64,000 bases of DNA from positions 1 to 64,000 of the forward strand of contig SXIK01000010.1 of NCBI GenBank assembly GCA_005772855.1. The letters are read 5' to 3'. A program made the translations under genes and the position numbers. How positions within the stretch are numbered: position 1 is the stretch's first letter; every line of letters begins with the position of its first letter. This DNA is from Planctomycetia bacterium. Its GTDB lineage: Bacteria > Planctomycetota > UBA8108 > SXIK01. The notes below the pieces were generated by a model. That model ran no database searches. It saw nothing but the letters and a program-made list of their open reading frames with translations, and had not been told where the DNA came from. Of the stretch, positions 26,369-34,696 are shown piece after piece.

Positions 26369-27388
26369 ATGGACCCCCTCCCTCTCGTCGAGAAGATTCT
26401 TCAGTTCATCGAACCTTACGAGTTTCAAACATTCGTATTGGGGTTCGATCGACCCAAGGGCTATGACCGCGCCCAACACGAGGACTCCTTTCGCAAGTTA
26501 AAACAGGCTCTCGGAGAAGAGATCTCGCGTCGAACACCCGGCGTGGACGCCGATTTCCTCCGCCCTGATCTCAGGATTGACATCGATTCCAATCTCTCCC
26601 TGCGTCTTCAGGTAGCGCCGATATTCCTCGCGGGGCGGTATCGAAAGCTCTCCCGCAACATCCCATCGACCCGCTGGATTCACCACGCATGCAATGGCCA
26701 CGGCTGCCCAACTTGCTCTCATACGGGAAATTTGTGCGGCCCTAGCGTGCAAGAACTTCTCTCAACACCCGCTCTCAAGGCCTCGCTCGGCCAGCGGACC
26801 CTGTTCCACTCACTGGGCAGGGAAGACGTCGATGCTCGGATGCTCGGCTTGGGGCGGCCCTTCGTTCTCGAGATACATCACCCGGTCCGCCGCAAGCTCG
26901 ACCTTGATCGGATACGGCAGGATTTTCACCAGCTCGCAGATGGTCTCGCCGAGATCTCAACGCTTTACCTCACGGGGCCGGAAGCCCGTTCGGAAGTGAA
27001 GGCAACGGAGGCAGAGAAGACCTATCGTGCATGGCTCGACTTCGGAGGCACTGTCCATTCACCCAAGCTCGAGCAGATCAGAGCGCTGTGCGGAATTACA
27101 GTGGAGCAGCTGACTCCGTCACGGGTGCAGCACCGCAGAGGCAGAAACACCCTGCGCAAGCGCAAGGTCCTGGAGTCGATTTGGCTCGGCAAAGTCGACG
27201 GGCGCAACGCCTGGGAAGTACGAGTAGAAGCCGGGATGTACGTCAAGGAGCTTGTGAGCGGTGATGAAGGGCGCACCCGACCTTCGCTCGCAGAGATCCT
27301 CGGCTGCCCGTGCCGGTGCGAGGCCCTGGATGTGCTCGAAGTACACTGGAATCCCCCGTGGGAGCAGGTAGAGCGGCCCGCACGGTAG
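26369..27388 (+). CDS. Pus10-type tRNA pseudouridine synthase (archaeal/eukaryotic family)
   Basis: The protein has 339 residues. Every landmark of Pus10 is present in order: the RNA-binding part ending in FLAGRYRKLSRNIPSTRW, a Cys motif HACNGHGCPTC followed by TGN and SVQELL, the catalytic loop LGREDVDARMLGLGRPFVLEI with the presumed nucleophile Asp153, then EKTYRAWL, LTPSRVQHRRG and the closing EAGMYVKELVSGDEGRTRPS...LGCPCRCEALDVLEV. Pus10 makes pseudouridine 54/55 in the tRNA T-loop of archaea and some eukaryotes; bacteria normally use the unrelated TruB. The N-terminal C-x-x-C part of archaeal Pus10 appears missing. It is followed 31 bases later by a START-like gene on the same strand. 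Confidence 0.85.
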   Translation: MDPLPLVEKILQFIEPYEFQTFVLGFDRPKGYDRAQHEDSFRKLKQALGEEISRRTPGVDADFLRPDLRIDIDSNLSLRLQVAPIFLAGRYRKLSRNIPSTRWIHHACNGHGCPTCSHTGNLCGPSVQELLSTPALKASLGQRTLFHSLGREDVDARMLGLGRPFVLEIHHPVRRKLDLDRIRQDFHQLADGLAEISTLYLTGPEARSEVKATEAEKTYRAWLDFGGTVHSPKLEQIRALCGITVEQLTPSRVQHRRGRNTLRKRKVLESIWLGKVDGRNAWEVRVEAGMYVKELVSGDEGRTRPSLAEILGCPCRCEALDVLEVHWNPPWEQVERPAR

Positions 27389-27419
27389 GATTGCCGCACG
27401 CAGGGGACACTGAACACAA

Positions 27420-28355
27420 ATGGCTAAAATCGTCCAACTCTCGAGGTTCCCATCGCCCCCACCGGAGGCTCCCTGGTGGGTCGTGCGCAGGGAGATGGTC
27501 CCGGCGAGCCCGGAGCGAGTATGGAATGCCCTGACCAACCCCGGGGAGTTGGTCCACTGGTGGTGCGACTTCGCGGAGGTGCGCCTCGAGAAGGGAGGAC
27601 GATACGCCTTCGGCGGCCGCCATGTTTACGGGGATTCGATGGAAGCGCAGACGATCGAGACATCGGTGAAACCAGGGGAAGACTTCGAGATTGTGGATTT
27701 CGAGCCAGCAGCACGACTCGTGTTTCGTTGGCCGCTCCTTGGCGTTGACACTTTGGTGCAATACGAGCTCGAAAACGAGCTTGAGTCGACCCGGTTCACT
27801 GTCACGCAAACTGCCAAGGTGCCCCCGGGCTTGAACCCCGGCTTGGGCCCGAACTGGTGGTGGGTGGCCCTCCCGTCGCTTCGATCTTTCATCGAGAAAG
27901 GTGAGTCCGACTTGCGTATCGACTACCATGGGCTTCGATCGGCGGCGGCGATATCCCTTGAAGCGAGGTGTTCCACTTTTCCCTGGATCATCTGGCACAA
28001 GCTGACAAGCCCGACCGAAATTCGCCGCTGGTGGGCGCCCGTCATCCAGCTCGAGCCCAGGGCCGGCGGAACGTTTCGGCTCGAATTGGACGCCATGGGC
28101 CCGAGTCGCGTGCTCGAGACTTCCGAGCTCTCCCGATTCGTGCACGACTGGGTCTGGCCAGGCGGCGCCGTCGGGCAGATCGAGTGGAGTCTCGAGGAGA
28201 CCGAGACTTGCGTCCTCTTACGCGTGACGGATCTTGGCCCATGGGACCCCGCAGTATCGCGCGACGCCTGCGCGACTCTCTGGGGCGCAACCCTGCTTCA
28301 GCTGAAGCAGTTGAGCGAGCGAGGCGTAACTCCGCGGGAGTATCAAGACGGCTAA
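27420..28355 (+). CDS. Tandem SRPBCC (AHSA1-like) domain protein
   Basis: The protein has 311 residues with two copies of a START-like hydrophobic-pocket domain. Domain 1 (about 20-155) has MVPASPERVWNALTNPGELV followed by WW and later AARLVFRW. Domain 2 (about 180-305) has WIIWHKLTSPTEIRRWWAPV followed by GGTFRLEL. Each shows the 'P-x-x-V/I-W-x-x-L-T-x-P-x-x-x-x-x-W-W' signature of activator-of-Hsp90-like SRPBCC proteins. These bind small hydrophobic ligands; the ligand is unknown. It probably shares a transcript with the Pus10-like gene. Confidence 0.82.
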   Translation: MAKIVQLSRFPSPPPEAPWWVVRREMVPASPERVWNALTNPGELVHWWCDFAEVRLEKGGRYAFGGRHVYGDSMEAQTIETSVKPGEDFEIVDFEPAARLVFRWPLLGVDTLVQYELENELESTRFTVTQTAKVPPGLNPGLGPNWWWVALPSLRSFIEKGESDLRIDYHGLRSAAAISLEARCSTFPWIIWHKLTSPTEIRRWWAPVIQLEPRAGGTFRLELDAMGPSRVLETSELSRFVHDWVWPGGAVGQIEWSLEETETCVLLRVTDLGPWDPAVSRDACATLWGATLLQLKQLSERGVTPREYQDG

Positions 28356-28430
28356 CGGATCCAGCGGGCATTCCAGCCGCGGGCAGGTGAAGTGCCAGGC
28401 CGAAATCTTGGGCGATGCTTTTGCACACTC

Positions 28431-28459
28431 TTGCACCGGGTTTCACGTTCCGGTATAAG
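28431..28459 (+). promoter_or_regulatory. Candidate housekeeping promoter
   Basis: TTGCAC (28431-28436) and TATAAG (28454-28459) are spaced by exactly 17 bases, a good sigma-70-type match. Transcription would start near 28466, just before the hairpin at 28469 and the frame at 28492. Confidence 0.45.
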
Positions 28460-28468
28460 CTGTAGGAC

Positions 28469-28492
28469 CGATAACGTGTGGGACACGTATCG
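28469..28492. promoter_or_regulatory. Inverted repeat at the expected transcript start
   Basis: CGATAACGTGT and ACACGTATCG pair with one bulged base around a GGG loop. Lying immediately downstream of the candidate promoter, it could be an operator or a 5-prime stabilising hairpin. Confidence 0.35.
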
Positions 28493-29016
28493 TGCGTTCC
28501 CCTGGCGCTGACCTCTATAGATTTTTGGCTCAAGCGCCTGAGTGTTTATCCCAAGAATTCGTTCCGTCACCCAAGGTCGAGCGAAAAGCAGCCTGGAGGC
28601 GGAGCGGGATTTGGGGACAGGCAAGTTTCGAACTAGCTGGCTTTCTAAAGCGTGGTGGACCGACGGACTCTCTCGTCTTGGCCCTCAAGATGGATGGAGG
28701 TTGGTGGTTTGTATCGTTTGGCGGCTTCAATTCATCGTTGAAAGACATGTCGGCGGTACAGCTCATGGCGACAGCGGTGAGGCAAGACTGGAGGACCGAA
28801 GAGCGCAACTGCGCTCGATATTTGCGAACCGACCTGGACGCTATGGACTTTCTTGGCTTGCTACCTCGACAGCGTCTGACCTTCAATTACAGGAGTAACG
28901 GAAAGTCACGGAGGTCGATTTCAGGAGGAGAAAGAATCCCGGTGAGAAGAGGTGGAGAGATTGGGGCGATTCTTGGGCCAACTGCGTGGACTGGAAGTGA
29001 TACGAGGGGTCGATAA
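28492..29016 (+). CDS. Hypothetical protein, doubtful
   Basis: A 174-codon frame begins at GTG 28492 directly behind a promoter-like pair and a hairpin. The middle, SLVLALKMDGGWWFVSFGG and the helix after it, looks protein-like, but the ends are basic and low complexity and no family is recognisable. The GC content dips below that of its neighbours, which could mean transfer or decay. An overlapping minus-strand frame (28883-29350) is about equally long, so the coding strand at the right end is uncertain. Confidence 0.35.
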   Translation: MRSPGADLYRFLAQAPECLSQEFVPSPKVERKAAWRRSGIWGQASFELAGFLKRGGPTDSLVLALKMDGGWWFVSFGGFNSSLKDMSAVQLMATAVRQDWRTEERNCARYLRTDLDAMDFLGLLPRQRLTFNYRSNGKSRRSISGGERIPVRRGGEIGAILGPTAWTGSDTRGR

Positions 29017-29338
29017 CGACAGCGATTGCAAAGCAGAACCCGTCCGGATGCAACCAGCAGGTGCCACAGGGGCTCTTTACCTGGCAGGCCGGATAATCGA
29101 GAGATCGAGTCACCGATAGGTTCACGAAAGCAGTTTCACAGGAGTCAAGAACAGTCGAGCCTTCGCAGAAGAACTGTGGATTGAAGCCAGAGGGAAGCCG
29201 AGCCTTGCATTCGATTGTGCAGGGATTCGGCTTCTCTTTTTTTGCCCACTCTGCGCTCCATCTCGCGTCCTGCCAAGCCTTTGTGAACTGGAGTTGCCCC
29301 AGGTTCGACAAAATGGGAACTTCCGCGTACGCTTCTTC

Positions 29339-30403
29339 GTGATCTCGCAAAGGGTTTCATGCCTTCATCAGAGCAGTCGGTTAACAGCGTGGGTGCTTGC
29401 GCTCACGGTGATACTTCCCCTGGCGGCTCGCTGCGAGCTTCCCGGCGAGCTGGAAGACGCACTCAAACAGGCCCGAGCATTCCATCGACTCCTCGTCCTC
29501 GTCTTCCTCGATGAGTCCGGCTCGAAAGCAGAGTCGAGTCCAGGGGCATTGGAGTGCGCAGCGTGGCAAGAGCAGATCGCCCCGCACCAGCAGAAGATCC
29601 TCCATCTGGCCAAAAATTACAGCCTCTTGAGACGCTTCTCGATTCGAGATCTTCCTTCCTTCATCGTCCTCGACGGCGAGGGAAGGGAGGTCGGCCGAGT
29701 GGAGAATCAGCGCGGTCTCGGCAGCGCTCAGCGCAGGCTCCGGGATTTGCTCGATGCGGCCGAGCGTTCATCCGAGTGCACCGAGAGACTCAAGAAGGAC
29801 CCAGGGGATGCCGAGGCGCTCTACTGGGTTGGCGCCCACGAATGGAACCGGGGGGCGCGCGTTTCCGCGGCGGAGCGATTTGAGAAAGTCGTGACCCTGG
29901 GCACCCAGCTTCACCTCGGCCCAAAGGATCTCACTGCTGACGCTCTGCGATTACTTGGAGAGGCTCACCTTGAGCTGAGCCGTTTCACCGAGGCGGAGGA
30001 CTCCTTTCGCCGTTCACTCACCCGTCAAGGCTCGCCCGAGCAGCGCTCGCAAGCCGCGCTCGGCCTGGGCAGGAGTCTGAGGCGTCAGGGCAAAGCGCGC
30101 GAAGCGATCTGCGCTCTGGAGGCACACTTCCTTCCCGCCACTTCGGAGCCCAGCCTCGATGAGGCACTTTTCATGCTGGGATATCTGTACACAGAGCTTG
30201 GCGAGAACGAAAAAGCCGCGCGGAGCTTCCACACAGTGATCGAGCAATTCCCGTCGACCGATTGTGCACATCGAGCCGAGCTTTACAGGATCAAGGCACG
30301 GAGACCACCCATCACGGGTGTCGCAGAGGCTGTGAGCACTGCCTCCCTGAGTAGATCCAGAAGCGGGGACGAGCGATTGAAAGTCGAAAAGTATTCTGAA
30401 TAG
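29339..30403 (+). CDS. Exported thioredoxin-like/TPR protein
   Basis: The protein has about 354 residues from GTG 29339; a TTG at 29294 is an alternative and no ATG exists in frame near the start. A signal peptide (LTAWVLALTVILPLAARC) leads into a thioredoxin-fold-like part in which the usual C-x-x-C is replaced (LVLVFLDESGSK), with the cis-Pro region kept in IRDLPSFIVLDGEGREVG. From about residue 165 TPR helices follow (AEALYWVGAHEWNRGARVSA, LLGEAHLELSRFTEAEDSFR, LFMLGYLYTELGENEKAARS). A periplasmic scaffold without redox activity is the most likely role. Confidence 0.7.
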   Translation: MISQRVSCLHQSSRLTAWVLALTVILPLAARCELPGELEDALKQARAFHRLLVLVFLDESGSKAESSPGALECAAWQEQIAPHQQKILHLAKNYSLLRRFSIRDLPSFIVLDGEGREVGRVENQRGLGSAQRRLRDLLDAAERSSECTERLKKDPGDAEALYWVGAHEWNRGARVSAAERFEKVVTLGTQLHLGPKDLTADALRLLGEAHLELSRFTEAEDSFRRSLTRQGSPEQRSQAALGLGRSLRRQGKAREAICALEAHFLPATSEPSLDEALFMLGYLYTELGENEKAARSFHTVIEQFPSTDCAHRAELYRIKARRPPITGVAEAVSTASLSRSRSGDERLKVEKYSE

Positions 30404-30501
30404 GTTCGATCGTCCACGACGCCGGATTCTTGAATCACTGCACTTGCCTCTCCACGGACACCGGCCAGTCCGCCCCAATGTCATTTCCACCGCTGGCGCA
30501 T

Positions 30502-30954
30502 TCAGCCAAGCGCGCCCTTCACCTTCTTCCTTCCTGCAAATCCTCCTTGAAGCTCGTGCCAGAACTGGATCTCCTTCTCACCCCGCTTCCAGCACAGGAA
30601 CACAACTCGATCATGCATTCGAGCCGGGTAATCCACTAACCCCACTCGAGGATCCTTGCAGACGCAGCCAATCGCATTCAGCTCCTCGGCAAGCTCGGTC
30701 AGTTGATCCGCCAGGTCCTCGAAGCGGCCGCGGACCTCCTCGGCACGCACGGAGCGGCCCTCTTCAGCAAGCCTCTCCGCCTCGGCGTGGAGCGACTGCA
30801 TCTCGGAGCTGACGCGCACGATATCCCCGATGATCCGGGAAACCAGGGGAAGCGTCTTGTTGGCCTCCTCGAGGGTGAATAGTTTCTTGGGCTTGTAAGA
30901 TTCTTCGGTCAAACCGTCTTGCTCCTGAGTAAAGAGAGTCACACCTGCCTCCAT
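30502..30954 (-). CDS. DUF2203 family protein
   Basis: The protein has 150 residues. The entry KLFTLEEANKTLPLVSRIIG, a long helical coiled-coil-like middle (HAEAERLAEEGRSVRAEEV) and the closing GLVDYPARMHDRVVFLCW and WHELQGGF are the family pattern of DUF2203. Function is unknown; it may bind a cofactor or nucleotide. On the minus strand TATAAT lies at 30965-30970, only ten bases before the ATG at 30954, and the purine-rich GGAGGAG lies beyond it, so the transcript may be nearly leaderless. It is divergent from the GH57 gene. Confidence 0.85.
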   Translation of the reverse strand: MEAGVTLFTQEQDGLTEESYKPKKLFTLEEANKTLPLVSRIIGDIVRVSSEMQSLHAEAERLAEEGRSVRAEEVRGRFEDLADQLTELAEELNAIGCVCKDPRVGLVDYPARMHDRVVFLCWKRGEKEIQFWHELQGGFAGRKKVKGALG

Positions 30955-31169
30955 GAATGCGAGTATTATACTCCTCCCGGGGCGCCTCCGGCGCTGCGGC
31001 CTCCTGGGGCGGCGGTTCGGTGATTGCGCACGCAGAAAGAGAGAAAAAACGAGCGGACTTGCACCTGCCTTTTCGCCAGACTCGTAAAGCTTGGGGGTTT
31101 GGTTGCCGATAAACTCTGGCGCTGTCCGTACGACGTTCACCAACGAGGATTCCGACTGAAAGTGATTTC

Positions 31170-33332
31170 ATGAAAGTTGCCATTCTCTGGCACATGCATC
31201 AGCCTTCCTACTGGGAGGCGGACCTGGGCAAGTATCGGTATCCGTGGGCATTTCTACATGCTGCCCGCCATTACCACATGATGGGGCTCCTCGCCAAGGA
31301 GACCCCCGAGGCCGCCATGACCATCAACATCACCCCGGTGTTGATGGAGCAGCTGGATGACTACTCAAAACCCAGCTTCCGCGATCAGCTGCTGGACGTC
31401 ATTCGAAAGCCCGCTGACTCCCTTGACAACGAGGAGATCGCGCGGCTCCTAGATCACGTCTTCAAGCTCAACGCGCCGACGATGATAACGCCTTTTGCGC
31501 GATACAAGGAACTCAAGAACCTTCTCGATGGGACTCATGCCCAGAAGGTGCGGCGGGACGAAATTCTCGACCTCCAGGTCTGGTACCTCCTGACCTGGTC
31601 GGGACCCCATTTGCGTCGAATTCCGGAGGTTGCAGAGCTCTTCACCAAAGGGAAGCATTTTACTGAGGCAGACAAGGAGACCGTGTTCTCCGTCATGCAC
31701 CAGGCGGTTCGAGAGGTCATTCCACTCTACCGAGAGCTCGGCTCCAGGGGCCGCGTGGAGATCTCAACGACACCTTACTATCATCCAATTCTGCCACTAC
31801 TCATCGACTGCGACGTGGCCAGGGAATCGAAGCCGGGGGTTCATCTCGACGAGGTCTCTTTCCGTTTCCCCCAGGATGCGCGCTGGCATGTCGAGGAAGC
31901 CATTCGCGCTTACGAAAACCGCTTTGGGCATACCCCGAAGGGTATGTGGCCAGCGGAAGGTAGCGTGTCCGATGCCGCCCTGGACTTGCTGTCCTCGTGT
32001 GCCGTGCGATGGGCTGGAACAGATGAGGCCGTCTTGTCGCGATCCCTGGGTCGATTTCCCTTATCGGAAGAGGAGCGGCATCGACCCTACATGTTTGGCG
32101 AGAACGGAATATGGGTCTTCTTCAGAGACCGTGAACTGAGCGACCGAATCGGGTTCGTCTACTCCTCCTGGGATCCGGAACGTGCCGCCGATGACTTGCT
32201 CGGGCGACTGCTCGGAATTCGAGAACGGCTTGGACGAAAGGAGGACTCCGCCTGTGTCTCGATCATCCTCGACGGCGAAAATCCCTGGGAGTATTATCCT
32301 GACTCCGGGGTCGGGTTCCTGTCGCGCCTCTATCGTGGCCTTGCGAGCACTCCAGGTCTCGAGACCGTGCGAATGGGGGACCATGCAGCCTTCGACAGAC
32401 GCCCGGAGCGGATCCACCACGTGGTCCCGGGTTCCTGGATCGATGCCAATTTCGATACGTGGATCGGCGTTTCGGAGAAGAATCGCGCCTGGAGTTGCCT
32501 CGGAAAGGCCCGACAAAAACTCGCGATGGAGGCCTCCCATGCCGCCACGCCTCGTGAGTTCTACCGTGCCGAGGGAAGCGACTGGTTCTGGTGGCTCGGC
32601 CCCGGCCACGACACGCCGTACGAGGCAAGCTACGAGAACCTCTTCCGGACAAATTTGATAGCCGGGCTCACCAAGGTTGGACTGGAGGCTCCGGCAATCC
32701 TTCGCGTGGAGAGGCGAATCGTCCACTCACCACTCTTCCAGCCCCCCCTCCACCTCTTCACGCCCAAGATCAGCGGTAAACAAGGAAACTACTACGACTG
32801 GATCGCAGCTGGATACTACAAGGCCACCGAGGGGTCAATCCACCGCAGTAACCGGGTCATCGACCAGCTAAAATTCGGCTTTGACGAGCAGAGATTTTAC
32901 TTCCGCGCAGAGGGAAATGTCGAGTCGTTACAGAGCAGTAACGGCGATTTCGCACTCGTCCTGGAAATCCACAACCCCCGCAGCTTGCGGGTCGTTTACC
33001 AGGCCGGCAGGCTCGACATCCTCCCGCTGAAAATCAGTGAAATCTCACGCGAAGGTGATACCCGAAACGAGGTCACCCTCCCCGAGCTTTCCCCTGCTGC
33101 TGAATCGAAGGGCCTTTACCTTGGTCAACCATCGCACGGCACCGCAGCCATCGGCAAGGTCGCCGAGGTCGGGATCCCACTCGAGGAACTGGGTGCACGG
33201 CCTGGCGATTTTCTGGACTTTGCGGTCACCTTCAGGTCAGGCAAGGAGCCCATCGACCGCCTCCCTCAATCAGGATTCATCACGGTAGCCATCCCGCCCC
33301 CGGACTTTGGTGGGGAGAACTGGACCGTCTAA
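31170..33332 (+). CDS. Glycoside hydrolase family 57 protein (alpha-amylase/glucanotransferase type)
   Basis: The protein has 720 residues. The N-terminal barrel has the GH57 motifs: WHMHQPSYW at residues 7-15; YYHPILPLL in the middle; GMWPAEGSVSD with the presumed nucleophile Glu263; and LDGENPWEYY with the likely acid Asp368. The last about 180 residues form a beta-rich domain of unknown role. The enzyme should cleave or rearrange alpha-1,4-glucan. There is no signal peptide, so it acts on cytosolic glycogen-like polymer. GalT follows 57 bases later on the same strand and GlgC lies 2.3 kb on, supporting a storage-glucan role. Confidence 0.88.
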   Translation: MKVAILWHMHQPSYWEADLGKYRYPWAFLHAARHYHMMGLLAKETPEAAMTINITPVLMEQLDDYSKPSFRDQLLDVIRKPADSLDNEEIARLLDHVFKLNAPTMITPFARYKELKNLLDGTHAQKVRRDEILDLQVWYLLTWSGPHLRRIPEVAELFTKGKHFTEADKETVFSVMHQAVREVIPLYRELGSRGRVEISTTPYYHPILPLLIDCDVARESKPGVHLDEVSFRFPQDARWHVEEAIRAYENRFGHTPKGMWPAEGSVSDAALDLLSSCAVRWAGTDEAVLSRSLGRFPLSEEERHRPYMFGENGIWVFFRDRELSDRIGFVYSSWDPERAADDLLGRLLGIRERLGRKEDSACVSIILDGENPWEYYPDSGVGFLSRLYRGLASTPGLETVRMGDHAAFDRRPERIHHVVPGSWIDANFDTWIGVSEKNRAWSCLGKARQKLAMEASHAATPREFYRAEGSDWFWWLGPGHDTPYEASYENLFRTNLIAGLTKVGLEAPAILRVERRIVHSPLFQPPLHLFTPKISGKQGNYYDWIAAGYYKATEGSIHRSNRVIDQLKFGFDEQRFYFRAEGNVESLQSSNGDFALVLEIHNPRSLRVVYQAGRLDILPLKISEISREGDTRNEVTLPELSPAAESKGLYLGQPSHGTAAIGKVAEVGIPLEELGARPGDFLDFAVTFRSGKEPIDRLPQSGFITVAIPPPDFGGENWTV

Positions 33333-33389
33333 GGCAATCAAGGCCACCCCCCTTACCCGCGACGAAAGTCCACAACCAACTGACACCCC

Positions 33390-34430
33390 ATGGGCGAGAG
33401 AAATTCAGAATACAGGTACGACATACTACAGCAGCGGTGGGTCATTATTGCGAGCGAGCGCGGAAAGCGCCCCCAGGAATTCGCGGCCATCCGGGAAAAT
33501 CCCGAGTCTCATTTTTGTCCATTCTGTCCCGGAAATGAAGACAAGACCCCGCCAGAGATAGCAGCAATCCGTGAACATGGCAGCCGTTTGAATGGGCCCG
33601 GTTGGCAAGTGCGAGTGGTTCCGAACAAGTTCCCCGCATTGAGGGTCGAGGGCATGCCCGAGCGGGATGCCGAGGGAATTTACGACCACCTCAACGGGGT
33701 TGGTGCTCACGAGGTCGTGATTGAGACGCCCAACCACAAGGCACCGCTGTCCAGGCGCGATATCGATGACATCGCCCTGATGCTCCGGATCTACCGTGAC
33801 CGTCTCAATGACCTCATGCGGGACATGCGGCTCAAGTACGTCTTGATCTTCAAGAACTGGGGCATGGCAGCCGGCGCCTCACTCACACACCCTCATTCGC
33901 AGATCATAGCCACTGCTGTGACACCTCAAACGGTAGCCCTCGAGCTGGAGGCCTGCCGCCAGCACCACCAGGTGAAGGAGCGATGCCTGATCTGCGACAT
34001 CATCAAGCAGGAAATAGCCTCCCGTGAACGGCTCGTCTCGATCGATGACCGCTTCGTGGCCTTCTGCCCGTACGCCTCTCGGTTTCCTTTCGAGGTCATG
34101 ATCGCGCCCCGATTCCATCACCACGATTACTCCCGAACCACCGATCAGGACCTGCGAGGGCTCGCCAGTGTTCTGCGGGACGTACTGGCTCGATATCGCG
34201 AGGCCCTCGACGATCCGCCCTTCAACTACATCCTGCGCACGTCGCCGAACGTAAATGTTCATCCCCGAAGAGCTCACTATTGGGAAAGCATCGAGTTCGA
34301 CTTCCACTGGCATATTGAACTCTTTCCAAGGCTCACCAGGATTGCCGGTTTCGAGTGGGGATCGGGCTTTTACATCAACCCGACGCCGCCGGAGGATGCT
34401 GCAAAGTACCTTCGCAGCATCGCGACTTGA
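33390..34430 (+). CDS. galT: Galactose-1-phosphate uridylyltransferase-like protein
   Basis: The protein has 346 residues. It is a HIT-superfamily nucleotidyltransferase with zinc ligands FCPFCPGNE near residue 43, the nucleophile motif THPHSQ with His167 and His169, a second C-x-x-C (CLIC) near 207, and the C-terminal FDFHWHIELFPRL. The classic reaction moves UMP from UDP-glucose to galactose 1-phosphate. Lying directly behind a GH57 enzyme and near GlgC, it could instead handle hexose-1-phosphates from glycogen, as some GalT relatives act as ADP-glucose phosphorylases. The motif evidence for the fold is strong; the substrate is inferred. Confidence 0.85.
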   Translation: MGERNSEYRYDILQQRWVIIASERGKRPQEFAAIRENPESHFCPFCPGNEDKTPPEIAAIREHGSRLNGPGWQVRVVPNKFPALRVEGMPERDAEGIYDHLNGVGAHEVVIETPNHKAPLSRRDIDDIALMLRIYRDRLNDLMRDMRLKYVLIFKNWGMAAGASLTHPHSQIIATAVTPQTVALELEACRQHHQVKERCLICDIIKQEIASRERLVSIDDRFVAFCPYASRFPFEVMIAPRFHHHDYSRTTDQDLRGLASVLRDVLARYREALDDPPFNYILRTSPNVNVHPRRAHYWESIEFDFHWHIELFPRLTRIAGFEWGSGFYINPTPPEDAAKYLRSIAT

Positions 34431-34696
34431 CCGGGAAGCGCCACCCGTCGGTGACGAATTTCATTCCCGGACACGCTGCCTCTCCTGGAGAGCAACGCCC
34501 CGGGAAATACTCTCGCCAGCTCCTGCCCATTCCGGTAACGAATGGGGTCTTGCTCTTCCTGCTTCGCTCCGTAGAATCCGGCCCACCTGAACACCGCACA
34601 CGATGCGAGGGTCCTTTTTTTTCGGAACAGCCCGAGTTCCTGCCGACGTGCAGTCAAGCTGCCAGGAGGGACTTACCCGTGGAGTAGAAGAGAAAC

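Noticed and set aside
28883-29350. 156-codon minus-strand frame with several cysteines
   Set aside because: It overlaps the doubtful frame at 28492 and the start of the thioredoxin/TPR gene. No family or ribosome binding site is seen, so I could not support it, although it is not impossible.
30971-31025. GC-rich palindromes resembling the 98-bp repeat
   Set aside because: Only short GGCGCC-type similarity, as expected by chance in GC-rich DNA.
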